Assembly: GCF_000001735.4 (NCBI RefSeq)
Contig: NC_003074.8
Coordinates: 16,933,261-16,997,260 of the forward strand
From: Arabidopsis thaliana
Lineage: Eukaryota; Streptophyta; Magnoliopsida; Brassicales; Brassicaceae
Direction: 5' to 3'
Length of the DNA stretch: 64,000 bases
Shown: piece after piece, positions 1 through 12,166 of the stretch
Position numbering within the stretch: position 1 is the stretch's first letter
Layout of the letters: every line of letters begins with the position of its first letter
Notes under the pieces: model-generated
Told to the model about the DNA's origin: nothing
What the model saw: the letters and a program-made list of their open reading frames with translations, nothing else
Database searches by the model: none
Translations under genes and position numbers: made by a program

Positions 1-328
1 GAGAAAGAGTATTTTAGTGGTAGCTTGATTGATGAGAGTAGTAAGAAGGAACTTGTTCCTGCTTTGAAGAGGTCATCTTCTTACAATATTGATAGGTAAA
101 CAAAAACATCAACAATAATCATAATAACATTATAATTTGCTAAGTAAGTCACATTTAAGATGATGAATTTGGTATTTACGTAGTTCTAATGGGCTAATGG
201 CGATATTAATCAACTAATGTTGTCTTAGGAGTTCAAGGATGGGGTTGACGAAAGAGAAAGAAGGGGAAGAGTTGGCTCGGGCTAACTTTATTCCGAGAAA
301 CCCAAATTCTGTGGTTGGACAACCATAA
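1..328 (+). CDS. SOK4: SOSEKI-family (DUF966) protein, C-terminal end, partial
   Basis: The window opens inside a gene. Coding exon 1..95 is open in frame 1. A GT donor at 96-97 and an AG acceptor at 227-228 join it to 229..328, which ends in TAA. The tail is rich in Ser, Lys and Glu and carries FIPRNPNS, the kind of ending seen in SOSEKI/DUF966 polarity proteins, which sit at the cell periphery through an N-terminal DIX-like domain that lies outside this window. The symbol rests on the tail motif and on the neighbours (PAP19, then MYB48), not on the diagnostic N-terminal domain. Only about 65 residues are visible. Confidence 0.6.
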
Positions 329-892
329 AGCCCATAACAAAGCCGAGGCAGGTGTTTGATAAGCGTCAGGAGAATATTACATAGAGGTTTCATGTAAATA
401 TGTTGTAATCTGACGTTTGGTGTTTTGGGAATCTTTCAATTTTCTATGCATTTTTGACTATTTTCATTCCTTCAAGATTTCAATTTTTTTGGTCAAACAC
501 TCAGGAATCCACAAATAAACGATTCAAAAACAAAACAAAAAACAATTCCAAGCATTTTGACTATTTCCATATGACTTTTGTTTTTAATCGACGTTATAAT
601 GATGTAAAAAAGGCTTGTATCATTTAATTAAATGATTCTTAAAGTGGTGATACAAAAACTTTACGTTGATTATTGTAACCTATATGAATATGTGTTAATT
701 GCAAAAACATGATGTTAATTTTTACATTTAATTTATTTAAGTGATGTTAGTATTACTATGAACTAGGACTCAAATCCCCAGAGATATCGTAGAAAAAATA
801 TTATAATTTTTTTTATATAATAATTTTTGTAAAATAAATCAAACTTAAAATGATGCATATTACAAATTTTAGTAGTTATTTAAGAGTATATA
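329..892. other. Intergenic, no gene seen
   Basis: AT-rich sequence downstream of the SOSEKI gene. It presumably holds that gene's 3' UTR and polyadenylation signals. No open frame or RNA gene is convincing. Confidence 0.6.
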
Positions 893-1150
893 TCCCCCTG
901 TTCTTTTTTGTTTGGTTGTTTAGAAAAAAAATTTGTTTCTAAAAGATTGATTTTTTTAAGTTTTCTATGTAATATTTATTGGTTAGTATTGGCGAATTGT
1001 AATTTTCAAGAAAAATAGTTAATTATTATTGGTTTAGAGTTATAGAAAACTGTAAAACACTAAAAATAATACATTTATAATCAACATTTAATATGTTTTC
1101 TTAATATATGTGTTTTTCCTAAACAATCAAACAAAAAAGAACAGAGGGAG
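893..1150. mobile_element. Stowaway/mariner-like MITE
   Basis: The two ends are inverted copies. The left end reads CCCCCTGTTCTTTTTTGTTT and the reverse complement of the right end reads CTCCCTCTGTTCTTTTTTG, with matching sequence continuing for about 35 bases. The element is about 258 bp, AT-rich, without coding sequence, and lies between TA dinucleotides, the target duplication expected for Tc1/mariner-type MITEs. The CTCCCTC-type terminus is typical of Stowaway elements. Confidence 0.75.
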
Positions 1151-1154
1151 TATA

Positions 1155-2420
1155 TATTAACGGAAAACAATTACCGTGAATATTTTTATAAAAATTTGCG
1201 ATAAAAAATCACAACCGAGAAAAATTAACCGCCAATGTTAATAGAAGTTACGATAAAAAGTAACCATCAATATTTTTAATAGAAAATTGTGATAAAAACA
1301 CAACTAGAACACATAACCTTCAATATGTTAACATAAAGCAACGATAAAAAGACACGAACGAAAATAGTAATTGTTAATATTTTAACGAAAAGTTACGATG
1401 AAAAGACTCACCAAAAGAGATAACCATCAATATTATAACGGAATGTTGCAATGAGGAGATACAACCGAGGAAAAATAACTGTCAATATTTTTACGAGAAG
1501 TTGCGATAAAAGAAAAAATCCAAACAGAAAAATAACCGGTAATATTAACAAAATATTACGATGAAAAACACGAACAAAAAAATTAACTATCATTTAATAG
1601 AAAGTTACGATAAAAAGATTTTAAAAAAATAATCGTCAATATTATAACGTAAAATTGCAATAAAGAGACAACCGAGAAAAATAACCGTCAATATTTTTAT
1701 GAAAATTTGTGATCAAAGACACAAACGGATTAAATAACCGTCGATATTAACTAAAGTTACAATGAAAAGACACAAACTAAAAGTTGCGAAGAAAAAACAC
1801 AAAAGAAAAAAATAACCAGAATGTTAACAGAAAGTTACGATGAAAAACACTAATAAAAAAAGATAACGTCAATATTTTAGTAGAAAGTTGCGATAAAAAG
1901 ATATAACCAAAAAATAATTGTCAATATTATAATAGAAAGTTGTGGTAAAGAGACAACCAAAACAAAATAATTGTCAATATTTATAAGAAAAATACCGATA
2001 AAATACACTAAAGGAATAAATAACTGTTGATGTTAACAAAAGTTACGATTAAAATGCACAAACAAAAAGTTACGATCAAAAAATAATAATGGAAAAAGTA
2101 ACCATCAATAGTTAACAGAAAATTACGATAAAAAGACTTGAACGAAAAGTAACCATCGATATTTCAACGGAAAGATATGTAAAAAGACACAGTGAGTAAA
2201 AATAACCGTTTTTTATTTTTACAAAAAATTACTATAAAAAGATACTAACGTTTAAATAACCAAATAACCGTCGATGTTAAAAAAAAGTCATGATGAAAAG
2301 ATTCAAATGAAAAGTTACGATAAAAAGACACTAACGAAAAAAATAACCTTCAATATTAACGGAAAGTTACGATGAAAAGATACAAACATAAAAAAGAACT
2401 GTCAATATTCGAATGAAATC
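1155..2420. repeat. Degenerate minisatellite, unit about 50-55 bp
   Basis: About two dozen diverged head-to-tail copies follow the MITE. Each has a core resembling AACCGTCAATATT, then GAAAGTTACGATAAAAAGAC and an AAACGAAAAA spacer. Spacing is mostly 50-55 bases with a few half-size steps. Short open frames in it (for example 1408-1593 minus) are by-products of the repeat. It ends about 240 bp from the 3' end of the phosphatase gene. Confidence 0.8.
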
Positions 2421-2519
2421 TGATTATCTCTTTATTTAGATTTTGTACTATGGTGCTTTCAACCTGAAGTTATTTTCTCATTTAGCATTTGATATATCGA
2501 GATAATCTTAATGATGTAA

Positions 2520-2575
2520 GATAGTGGAATTATGAAAAGAGAAATGATTTTCACATTTCGTTATCTAAATAAATC
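2520..2575. repeat. Direct repeat copy 1, downstream of the PAP gene
   Basis: A block of about 56 bp containing GATAGTGGAATTAT and ATGATTTTCACATTTCGTTA. It is nearly identical to 5875-5930 in the large intron-like gap of the PAP gene. Confidence 0.8.
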
Positions 2576-2660
2576 CTAAAAAGAACAATAAAACACTTCA
2601 CTAGTCTTATTATTAAAAAGAGAAACATAGATTCTTAAAAGAAACCAAATAAACTCGACC

Positions 2661-5600
2661 CTAAGATGTCTCCTCCTCTCGCAAGTAGTATCTATTCTTC
2701 AACCAAATAGAATCTGCAATAACAGCCTCAGGAATAAACTCGTCTTCTTTATTCCTATGCCAAGTGTAATGTGCATGAGTCCTGTTCTTTATTTCCAAAA
2801 TAGCGTGTCCGAAACTCGCCTCCCTAAACGCCGAGTAACTTGGTTGGGGATCAATGAAACTGCATGAAAAATAAATGATATTAATCAAACAATTCACAAA
2901 CAAAACTTTAATTAAAGTAAAGATTATTTTATACTTGTTAGCGATTCCTTCTATGTTGCCTCCATCTCCAATGGTGATGTAAACCGGAGCATTTTGATCT
3001 TTAACCGGAGTACTCATTCCATCAGTGATATTGTATTGAATGTTGGAGATGCGCTCTGATCGCTCGTAAGCATGAACATGACCAGCAAAGACGATATCGA
3101 CTTTGTTTTCAACGAACCATGGCTCGAACGTAACTCTCATGCTCTCACCTTCCATATAATGATAATTATTGCTGTTGTACCAGGGAGCGTGAACCAGAAC
3201 AATCAGCCACGGAGTCTCTGATCGGTTAACTTTCTTGAGCTCATCCTGGAGCCACGAGTTCTGCGGTGTGTACTTGTCTATGGTAATGTGTCACAAAAGA
3301 TAAACATTAACATTGTAATATAAAGTAAAAATATAGTAGAGTTTGAGTCTTAGATCGTACCATAAGTTGAGTAAGAGGAGAGTACGATGATGTAAGCTGA
3401 AGCTCGTTTGATTTAGTACCAAAGTGAAGATGTACTTTGTGAGGCTCTGTAAGGAACGTGGTAACGGTTCTTGTACGGCTTGAAGGGTTGAGTCTCGCTG
3501 TGCAAGCAGATTTAATGGTTTAATATTGAACTTAAAAATGTATGGAAATAGATATATAGATTGGATCTTACTATGCTCTCGGCGTAATCTATCTCGTGGT
3601 TCCCTGCAGCCCAAATCCAAGGCTGATACGCGGCGCTTGGTTCCACAAACCGGCCGTATGAATCCCATTTTCTTTGGTCGTGGTTAGGATGGTCATCAGC
3701 ATAAGATAAATCTCCGGCAAAAAGAACCGCTTGGCCTTTTGGATTCGACATGTAGTTATACAATGTCTAGTTAGAGGCAAAGGTTTGTCCAAGATCACCT
3801 TAAAAAAAATTAAGGTTACTGAATTAGGTTCAGAAAATTTAAACTCATAGTTGAAACTTAAAACTCAAAGCCTATTTACTGAAATAAGAAACACTTGTCT
3901 ATGGCCTCTAATATTGAATCAAATATAGCAAGTCTTTAGCGAAATGTGATAATTAGTAATTTAGTAGTGTGATAATTACTAATAGAATAACACCAACTTC
4001 TAGGTTTAGAAAATACTACTAAACTAAATATTAACCTACGGTACACTGCATGTGAAAATGTTCATTGAAAAGTTATATATATATATATATATATATATAT
4101 TTTATTGGAACTATTATTTTTATATGAATAATATATCATTGACACATAATTTTAATATATTTAAAGCTTGGGAAATTCATGTTTTATGTTATGATATTTG
4201 TTGCATATTATTTTATTATTAAAAGTTTAGTATTTTTTGTTTGTGGTTTGAGTGTTTTTTAGAGGTAATAAATATTCAAAATTTGTATTATCTAGAGATT
4301 TTTATTTTATTAATATTATTTATATATAAATAATATATTTAAGAGGTACATCATAGGCCTATATTTGTATTAAATTTTTTATTTTAAGATGATATAAAGA
4401 TATATGCTATTGTTTTTATGTATGATACACCTTGGGATGATTTTTATAACTATTTTTTTTTAATTTTAAGATATATTTATTTTGTTAATATTATTAGTTT
4501 TGTTTAATTTTTAAAATTATATAATTGTATTTTGATTGTTATATCTAGGATTTCACCCGTAGTATACCGTATTAATATGTTTTTAATTATTTATAATATT
4601 TAATTTTATAAAAAATTAAATATTTAAAATTTCAGAACAGTTTTAAATTACAAATATTTAAAACCTTTTATAAAGTATAACTTGATAAAAGATTTAAAAT
4701 TTGTAATATTTATCTTTTAGAAAAGTTTAAATATTTTTAATATTTTTAAATTTTTTAAGATTCAATTATTTAAAATAAAGAATCGGAGTAAAGCAAATAA
4801 CACTTTTAATTTTGGATGCTTGATAAATGAAGTCTCTGGCATATTCGTATTCAAAATTATTTTTGTTCTTTTATAGTAAGACTCTGAACCATTATCCAAT
4901 TTCTTAAGCAATGTGGGACTTTTTACATTTATTTTGTTTTCTTTATAGATTGAGTAATATATGTATATTTTAAAAATTTTGAATTACATCATATAAATAA
5001 AAAAATCTAATATTTTATTAACTGTATGTATTTTTTTAAAAATCAAACAAATTAGATATATGAACAAAGAAAAGTTAAAGAAAAATCATATATTTATATT
5101 TAATGTATATAGAGAGATTTTAGTAAATTAATAATTAATTGAATGTAGTTCAATAAAGATAAAATTTAATTAATGATATAAATTTAGACATATATATATA
5201 TTTTTTGATACTAAATATATAATAAAGGAAAGAGTTAATTCATGTATTTAATGTCAACTAAGGAATTGTAAGTTATTAGATATTTGGTTGAGACATAATT
5301 TGTAAAGACTTAAATTTAATAGTAAATAATATATGTAGAAGTTTAAGACAAGGTCTTTAATGATTTAGTAACTTTTACTAAACTTTTAAAAACCCTTCTG
5401 AACTTACGTTTGTGGTATATTTGTAACTTCTTACAAGGTAATTATTTGGGTGATAATTAGTAATTTAGTAGAATTGCTTTACAGACGAAAGTAAACTTCA
5501 TCATTTGTTTTTTTTCCTTGTTTTCTAGCATTGATTTTTACTTAACCTGTATAATGAGAGGGGAAATTGGAATAGTCCAACAAAAGATTTCAAAATCGTT

Positions 5601-6506
5601 TTAAAATTTTCTTTTGTTATTGTGTTTTAGAATAATACAAAAAAACTTTGTGTGAAAATTAGTAATTTGTGAAGGGAAAAGGACCGAGAAGACATCAATC
5701 TGTTGACTGATTCTCGAGCCTACTCCATACTTTCACTCTCCTTTTCCTTTTATTTTATTTTCTATTCATATTTTTAAATATGGTACTTTTTGTATATATT
5801 GTAACTAATCTGATTTTTTGTTTCTGCTAAGATTTAAAAATCGCCGGATATCAGAAGATCTCCAATTAACTCAGGATAGTGGAATTATTAAAGGAGGAAT
5901 GATTTTCACATTTCGTTAACTAAACAAATCTAGTACAATTTAAATAAGAAACATTAAAAGCAATTTAAATAATATATATATATATATATATATATATTAC
6001 TTAGGAAATAGTCAAATAAATTTATAATACCTCAAGCCCTTTTATGGTAGCATGGTAAAGATAACCAGATGTGTAATTGAAGTATCTATAGGACGAAGTT
6101 GTCGCTAGAGCACTCTTATTATCACTACCATCACTATTGGCGATCCAATATGTAACGACGTTAGAACCATCCTCATTTAATGGTGTTACCCACGAGATGA
6201 TCATACCTCGACCAGCGTGATCTCCTTGCGTTATGTGAACCTGAGAAATAAGTAAGAGTAAAAGCCTATAAATCCTAAGTGGCGAAAGAAATAAATAATA
6301 TGTAAATAGTAATTTTATAAAGAGAAATTGAGAATTACTTGTTCAGGAGCGTTATAACAAGCAGGAGGGGGAAATGTTTCGAGTGGCATTTCTTCAGATG
6401 GTTCCGATACTCGGACATGAGTACTGGTGACTCCAGCTTGGCTAACGACAAAGATGCTTAACAACGCAATCGCAGAGCAAACAAGTGTTAAGTGATTCAA
6501 TCCCAT
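2661..6506 (-). CDS. PAP19: Purple acid phosphatase PAP19-like, catalytic core damaged
   Basis: A model joining 6339..6506, 6031..6240, 3572..3766, 3361..3444, 2935..3245 and 2661..2859 on the minus strand is open for 388 codons. It starts with a signal peptide, as in secreted plant PAPs, which are dinuclear metallophosphoesterases. Visible motifs are GDLSYAD, GNHE, VLVHAPW and GHVHAYE. The first metal-binding block (GDLGQ) lies at about 3785-3799, outside the model, and the region before it that other PAPs encode is missing. The ancestral frame is broken by TAG at 3767-3769 and TAA at 3413-3415. The model avoids the first by using that TAG as a splice acceptor and the second by reading the block out of frame. 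Intact relatives are about 460-470 residues. I infer an inactive or decaying gene. Confidence 0.7.
3800..6030. other. Large intron-like gap in the PAP gene, AT-rich, no exon seen
   Basis: Other PAP genes encode the segment between the N-terminal domain and the first metal-binding motif here. Nothing recognisable remains in about 2.2 kb of very AT-rich sequence. It holds (AT)n runs at 4074-4100 and 5971-5998, a repeated GTGATAATTAGTAATTTAG motif near 3948 and 5449, and the second copy of the 56 bp direct repeat. A stretch near 4552-4575 (TTTCACCCGTAGTATACCG) resembles sequence often found in Arabidopsis Helitron relatives, but this is too weak for a call. Confidence 0.5.
5875..5930. repeat. 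Direct repeat copy 2, inside the PAP gap
   Basis: Near-identical to 2520-2575 in the same orientation. It lies about 100 bp past PAP exon 2, much as copy 1 lies about 85 bp past the PAP stop codon. Confidence 0.8.
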
Positions 6507-8700
6507 TTCGTTTCTAGAAAATTCTAATAGATCTTGCTTTGTAAATAATAATTTTTACTATGAGATCCATATGCTTTTATAGAAAAAACAAAATGCTAAG
6601 TATATTCTATTGTTAAAGATTTATTCCAAAGATAATCAGTTTGAAAAATATTCTAAGAATTATTCATATTTCTCGATTTCAAACGAAATAATCAAGAGAA
6701 AATGTTACAGTTTCCTAGATTTTCTCCGAACAATTGTTCTTATAATTTTATTAATGCTAATTAAAATATATTTGTCGAACCTGAAAAAGAATATACCTCG
6801 TTACACTGTGACAAGATTCTATAGAAACTAGATGACAAATGAAACATAATAATGCAACAATCATTTCATCAAAATTCGTATCATTATCGATCACAATCTA
6901 GCTCTAGCAATTTTGTTTTTGTTTTGTCTTTGCAACATTAATTTACGTATTACATTACATAGCATATGCTTATACAAAAATGAGTTGACAGATAATTTAT
7001 CGTAAAAAGCGTTCCCCCATGTATATAAAGTTGCATATTTGTAGTAATTAAACACCAAAAGTTGCATACTTGGTAGAGTAACTAATTAAAATAATTAAGA
7101 ACAGGACTTGTCGTCAATTTAAATGTTTTGTTTTATTTTATATGCGGCTGTAGATTATGGCTGATGAAATCCTTATCTCCACCTGAGGGCAAAAAGCTAG
7201 TGATTGCTTAATTGGACAACACTTCTCTAAATGGAATAATAATTAGTGAACAAAATGGAATTTTAATTAGTGTAATATAGAGGTTGTTCTTGAGAATTGT
7301 TCCACAATAAGGCAAAGTGACGATTGCAGCAATTTGTCTGAATTCCCAAGAGAGGAATAATCCAAATGTCAAAGCCAAAGATGCAATCATTTTCTCTTGC
7401 TAAGACAAGATTTTTCCTCTTTTGCTTGAAGATGATATAATTTCTAAAGGCACCGATTCCATCTTCCATAGACTATGGATCTAATGCCTTTTTTCTTTCT
7501 CTTCTTGGGTAGTCATGGTACTAGCATCTTAGAACCAATTAACCTAAAAGAAAAAAAATAAAAAAAATAAAAATTCACAAATTTCCTCACAAATTCTGTA
7601 TAAAAAACTATGTATATTTTATTTTTCGTATATTTATACTTAACAATATATATGTATCTATATGTTTAAATTAGAAACACATAAAAAAAATCAAAATAAT
7701 TCGGCCAAGATATTTATTCTACCAATGTATTTTTCTTTTTTGATGAGGTGATATGGATTACTAGGTAAGACCACGACATGACAAAATATGAATTCAATAT
7801 ACTTTGATCTCTATGAATTTTGGAATTCATTTTTATCCTTCCAAACCCGCAAAAAGAAGCAAAAATAGTAACTTCATTTTCATAATCTCATTCCATTTTT
7901 TTAGCATCTCAATATTGATGGTTATGTTTCTAATGGAAGTCATCTGAATAGAAGAAATTCACATCTATAATATAGTTATTTCATTCTTTTGTTTTCATAT
8001 GAAACACAAGTTAAGAATTTTACTCGGAAAGATAATCAGAAAACCGCACACATATATTTTATTTTCATTTTGGTACTAAACAACACACATATATGATACG
8101 AAGGTTTGTAGCTTATTTTATAAAATTTTCAAAACTCAATGACTAACGTTTAAGATAAAGGGTATATATATAGAAGAATTATAGACAGTCATTATATGAA
8201 TATGAATAAGTGGTTGCAAATCTGCAAACTTTGAGGATGTTTGGTAACCACTTTGAGGAAGGCTTAAACATTTCTTTCTTTCAAAGGGAAATTCGCTACT
8301 TTACGATATCATCGCTTATCTAGCTATATAGAGGATAAACATTTTTTTTTAAAGAAGCAAGATATTCTTAATTAAGTAATCTTTGTTTTCTGTAATATTA
8401 ATATATTATATATATATATATATATATTATATGAATATATATAATGCAATCTTAAATAATAAAAGTATATTACTCCATATGGGGGATCACATATCATTGC
8501 ATACGTAAGATTTCATACGATGTGGGTTTTATACCTTTAGGGCGTGATCATCATGTTCATAAGAATATCCATCGCATCGATCCTCATCCTCTTTAATTAA
8601 CAACTACGGCTTCTTCTTTTGCATTACCCAAACCTTGTAAAAATACAGAAGTATATATATTATTATATGATTTATGATACGTATGCATCTATCATCTATG
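6507..8700. other. Intergenic, no gene seen
   Basis: Upstream region of the PAP gene. It is AT-rich with (AT)n near 8403-8430. Open frames at 6610-6831 (+) and 7208-7469 (-) lack any recognisable domain or good gene context. Confidence 0.5.
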
Positions 8701-8718
8701 TATGCTTACATATGCTGA

Positions 8719-8830
8719 TATGCATGCATATGTCATGTGTGCATGGAGTGACGGTATACATGCATGGAGATTGAAATTCAAAATACATGAAGATTGAAAA
8801 CATATGTAACGCAAGCATATCTATGCATGT
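8719..8830. promoter_or_regulatory. Cluster of RY-type motifs (CATGCA)
   Basis: Within about 110 bp the sequence contains TGCATGCA (8721-8728), CATGCATGG (8759-8767), ATGCATGT (near 8823) and several partial TGCATG forms. RY repeats bind B3-domain regulators of the ABI3/FUS3/LEC2 group. The nearest genes are several kb away, so any function is uncertain. Confidence 0.3.
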
Positions 8831-10276
8831 GTACGTGTGGACGGACGACATCTTAAAGAAATACTCTAAAACCATTTGAAATCAAAAGAAAAATGATTGC
8901 AACCATAGACATCTATGCACTTGAATAAAAGTCAAGGGACACACAGTACTTAACTCATATGTACTGACAAAATAGTGTTACTTTGCTCTTAACCATTGGA
9001 TATCAAAAGAAATATGATTCCACAAGTAGTTGAAGACATGCAAAATGAAAAAATCTTTCTATCCTTCGTTTAGCGGCTCAACAAATGAATCAAGTTTTTC
9101 AGTCGTATTCCGGATCATTGGCAGGATGGTCCAAACCATAATTCACATATTTTAAAACTAATTTTCACATTTCTATCAGCAACGGTAATTAATAGAAAAT
9201 GTTAGTATTATTAAAAATTTGCGTGTGGGAGTCACGAGGCAAAGAGGAGGATATAAATATTTTTAGTGGAGATTGGTCATAGAGGAGTGTGTTGGTGTCG
9301 TCCACGTCCCTCAATCTCATTTCTTAATCTGGCTCCACTATAAGAATCAGTGATCAATTTCGAATCCTCTCCGTTCGTTTTGTTGAAGTTCAGAATCTCT
9401 AGTAAATTCTCATTAGATTTCTAAATCATAAAAGAATATATAGTTAGACACGATGATCAAACCCAACTAACAATAGAATATATTTGTTTATCAATCATCT
9501 TCTAATCATATTCTTCCAAATGTATTGGTATAATTGCTTCCGTTAACCACCTCATTAAGTGGTCAAATCCAACTAATAATCATGCATCACTTCAAATGCC
9601 GTAGCTTTCAGAGTGTGGTGTTTTGTAGAATATTTTCTTTAGACAAAAGGACGATTCTAGGAATGCCAAAGCAACACGCATGAATGATAAACCCCTCGAA
9701 CCCAAATCTAATCGAGCATTTAAAATAAAAAGAAGAACCACATGATCCATTATGGAATAAATATAAAATAATTTGTTCCGTAATGCCATTGCATCCATTC
9801 AAAGCCTTTAAATCTATTGAGAACCAACTCTATAAACCGTCTTTACAAAAAAAAAAAAAAATGGATCCGCAACAAATTATTGTCTTGGTCCACTCCAGAA
9901 CTAATTAGATGGTCTAACATTTACTCCGCTTTCTCCGTAACCTCCATTCAAAGCGTATCTCATCTTATTTGTTTTCTTTTGTGTTAACAATTTTACAATT
10001 TATGCAAATTTTTCTTTTTCATTATCATTTGACATTAACTCTTTTAATTTACAAATTTTTTTTTATGAAAACTGAAAAAATAGTTTCTAATTTAAAATCA
10101 TGATACATCTTGTCTCATGTAATAGCAAATGCAAATGCTTGAAAGAATCAGTATGTGTCGGTAACAATTCGGATAGCCAAGATAAAGAAAACGAAAGAAC
10201 AATTCCCAAATAAAAATCAACCGTTGAAGAGTTCAAACTAATATTTCCAAATAACTTAAGAAACTTAATTCATATA
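8831..10276. other. Intergenic, no gene seen
   Basis: AT-rich. The open frames at 9592-9802 (-) overlap in two frames and match nothing I recognise. There is an A-run near 9847. Confidence 0.45.
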
Positions 10277-10762
10277 TGTTGGTGTCGGATCCCGCACCAC
10301 GGGCTCGGGACCTGTCAAAGATTGCCACGTAAAGAGGAAAGGCCCACGGGCCTTTCTTGAGCAAGAATACAAGCGGAGTGATTGATCCGCGAGGTGAATG
10401 TGACATCGAGGTCAAAGCTGCCCGGATTGGAGAGTCAAGTGGACCGGAAGATAGGGCCCAAGAAGTCCGGAATCAATTCAAATTCGAACATTTGAATAGT
10501 TAATTCGAATACTGAAACGGATACATTTAAGACAGAATAATTGTGTGTAAATAAAAATTAAATTTATTTATTGAGTATAAATTATGGGCCAAAGGCCATG
10601 GAAAGACACACGCATTTTTGTGCAAACTTACTATACACATTTTCTTACAAAACTCATAGTTTTCTCTATAATCGTTAGTTCATTTTCTTATACATTTGTC
10701 CTCAAGTATAATCCTTCTCACTAAATAAATAAATACTTGAGTGTGTGAATCCGACATCCACA
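10277..10762. mobile_element. Probable solo LTR of a retrotransposon
   Basis: A 486 bp block begins TGTTGGTGTCGGAT and ends ATCCGACATCCACA, so its ends form a short inverted repeat starting TG and ending CA, as LTRs do. Its GC-richer first 200 bp (near GGGCTCGGGACC and GGCCCACGGGCC) differ sharply from the surrounding AT-rich DNA. No internal retrotransposon genes or second LTR are present. A clean 5 bp target duplication is not evident (ATATA against ATACG). Confidence 0.55.
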
Positions 10763-11012
10763 ATACGAACCATCTCCCTTCATTTTTATGAAGCTTATTA
10801 TTGTTTTTTTGTTTAAGATTCTTATGAAGCTTATAAACTTGAGATCTAGCTCTAGCTCAAATTCAAGAATGGTTTAGGGCCGCCTTAGAATACTTTCTAA
10901 TTGTTAAAACCCTAAATTAGTACTTTAATTTATATGGCTTTAATAACAAGGAAATATAGTAAAAACGATACTTTTGTTTTTGCTTTTGGCTTGAACTATT
11001 GACAATGACATA

Positions 11013-11128
11013 GGAGATAGTGCACTTGCAAATATGGAGTATAAGAAAGAGTTCTTATTACCACACACATCCACCAAAATAAAGACAAAAACTAATGGGA
11101 GTGTTACGTCAGTACATCAATCACCTCT
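11013..11128. repeat. Duplicated block upstream of MYB48, copy 1
   Basis: Shares GAGATAGTGC, TATAAGAAAGAGTTCTTATT, CACACAC and TAATGGGAGTGTTAC, in the same order and spacing, with 11761-11872, 748 bp downstream. The copies differ by small indels. Confidence 0.75.
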
Positions 11129-11760
11129 TCACTCAATACATGTTTGTTTACCCCATATGGTCATAACCAAAGGCCCAAAATATCAACTTAAGACATAGTT
11201 CTACCTCAGTTTAATGAATCTTAAGAACACTATGCCAACTGCGGACAAAAATAAAAAACACTATGCCAATAAGAGAGAAGAAACATGTACCTTAAAAGAA
11301 TTCCACAAGTTTATTTTGTACTTGTGTGTGTTTGGACAATGTAAACCCTCAGGCCCAAGAGAGAAGAAAACCACAAACCGCCACAAACTCAAGATCTAAA
11401 GCAAGTATCTAATTCCTATCTCAGGTACTGTTACTAGATACAAAAACTCACTTATCAAGCTCCCACAACACCATTCGACTTCTAAAGCTGTCCAAGCTTT
11501 TTGTCTGTTTCTTCTTCTCTCTTTTTCTTTTCTAAGCTTCAACAGTTGCTACCAATATAACCCTTAATAAAGTCAAGAGACACTTCTCTCATATCCCCCA
11601 CAAAAAAAAGGTGAAGAAAGATCTAGGGGTCTTAATATTATTTTTAACACCCATAGAAAATTTATATTATGAGTTTTTCTACTCTAAATAACAAGAAACT
11701 ATAGAAATCCATACCTTCTTCTTTTTGGATTAATTTAAGAGATTTTGTATATCCATATTC

Positions 11761-11872
11761 GAGATAGTGCCTGCCAAAGAATATAAGAAAGAGTTCTTAT
11801 TATCACACACGGCATAAAAGAATAAAAGGCAGTAGAATTAATGGGAGTGTTACATCAGTAACACCAATCACA
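11761..11872. repeat. Duplicated block upstream of MYB48, copy 2
   Basis: Second copy of the block at 11013-11128, about 300 bp before the MYB48 start codon, so it may lie in the promoter. Both copies keep the palindrome-like AAGAGTTCTTA core. Confidence 0.75.
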
Positions 11873-12166
11873 AGACACTCTTTAACGATCAAGTTTTTTT
11901 ATATAATGGCCTTGTGACATCACAATAAAGAGACCCTACATTCTCAATAGGATAATCCCTCAAACATATGGACACTAAAGATCGGAATAAAGATAAGAAA
12001 TCATTAGAGATTTAATATTGCGAGTGTGATATCGTGTAGACACAGCACAGTGTTGAAATTTTTACCTTATAAATATAGTATCCAAAGGATGCCATGATGA
12101 ATCAAGCTGAGAAATAACTTTTTTAGTAACACGAGAGAGATAAAGAAGAGCTAAAGAGACAGAGAG

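Noticed and set aside
1408-1593. Minus-strand open frame of 61 codons
   Set aside because: Lies wholly in the degenerate minisatellite; hydrophobic only because of the repeat composition.
6610-6831. Plus-strand frame upstream of the PAP gene
   Set aside because: AT-driven Lys/Ile/Tyr composition, no domain, no conserved context.
4074-8430. (AT)n runs as possible origins or matrix sites
   Set aside because: Simple microsatellites are common in this AT-rich DNA; nothing else supports a special role.
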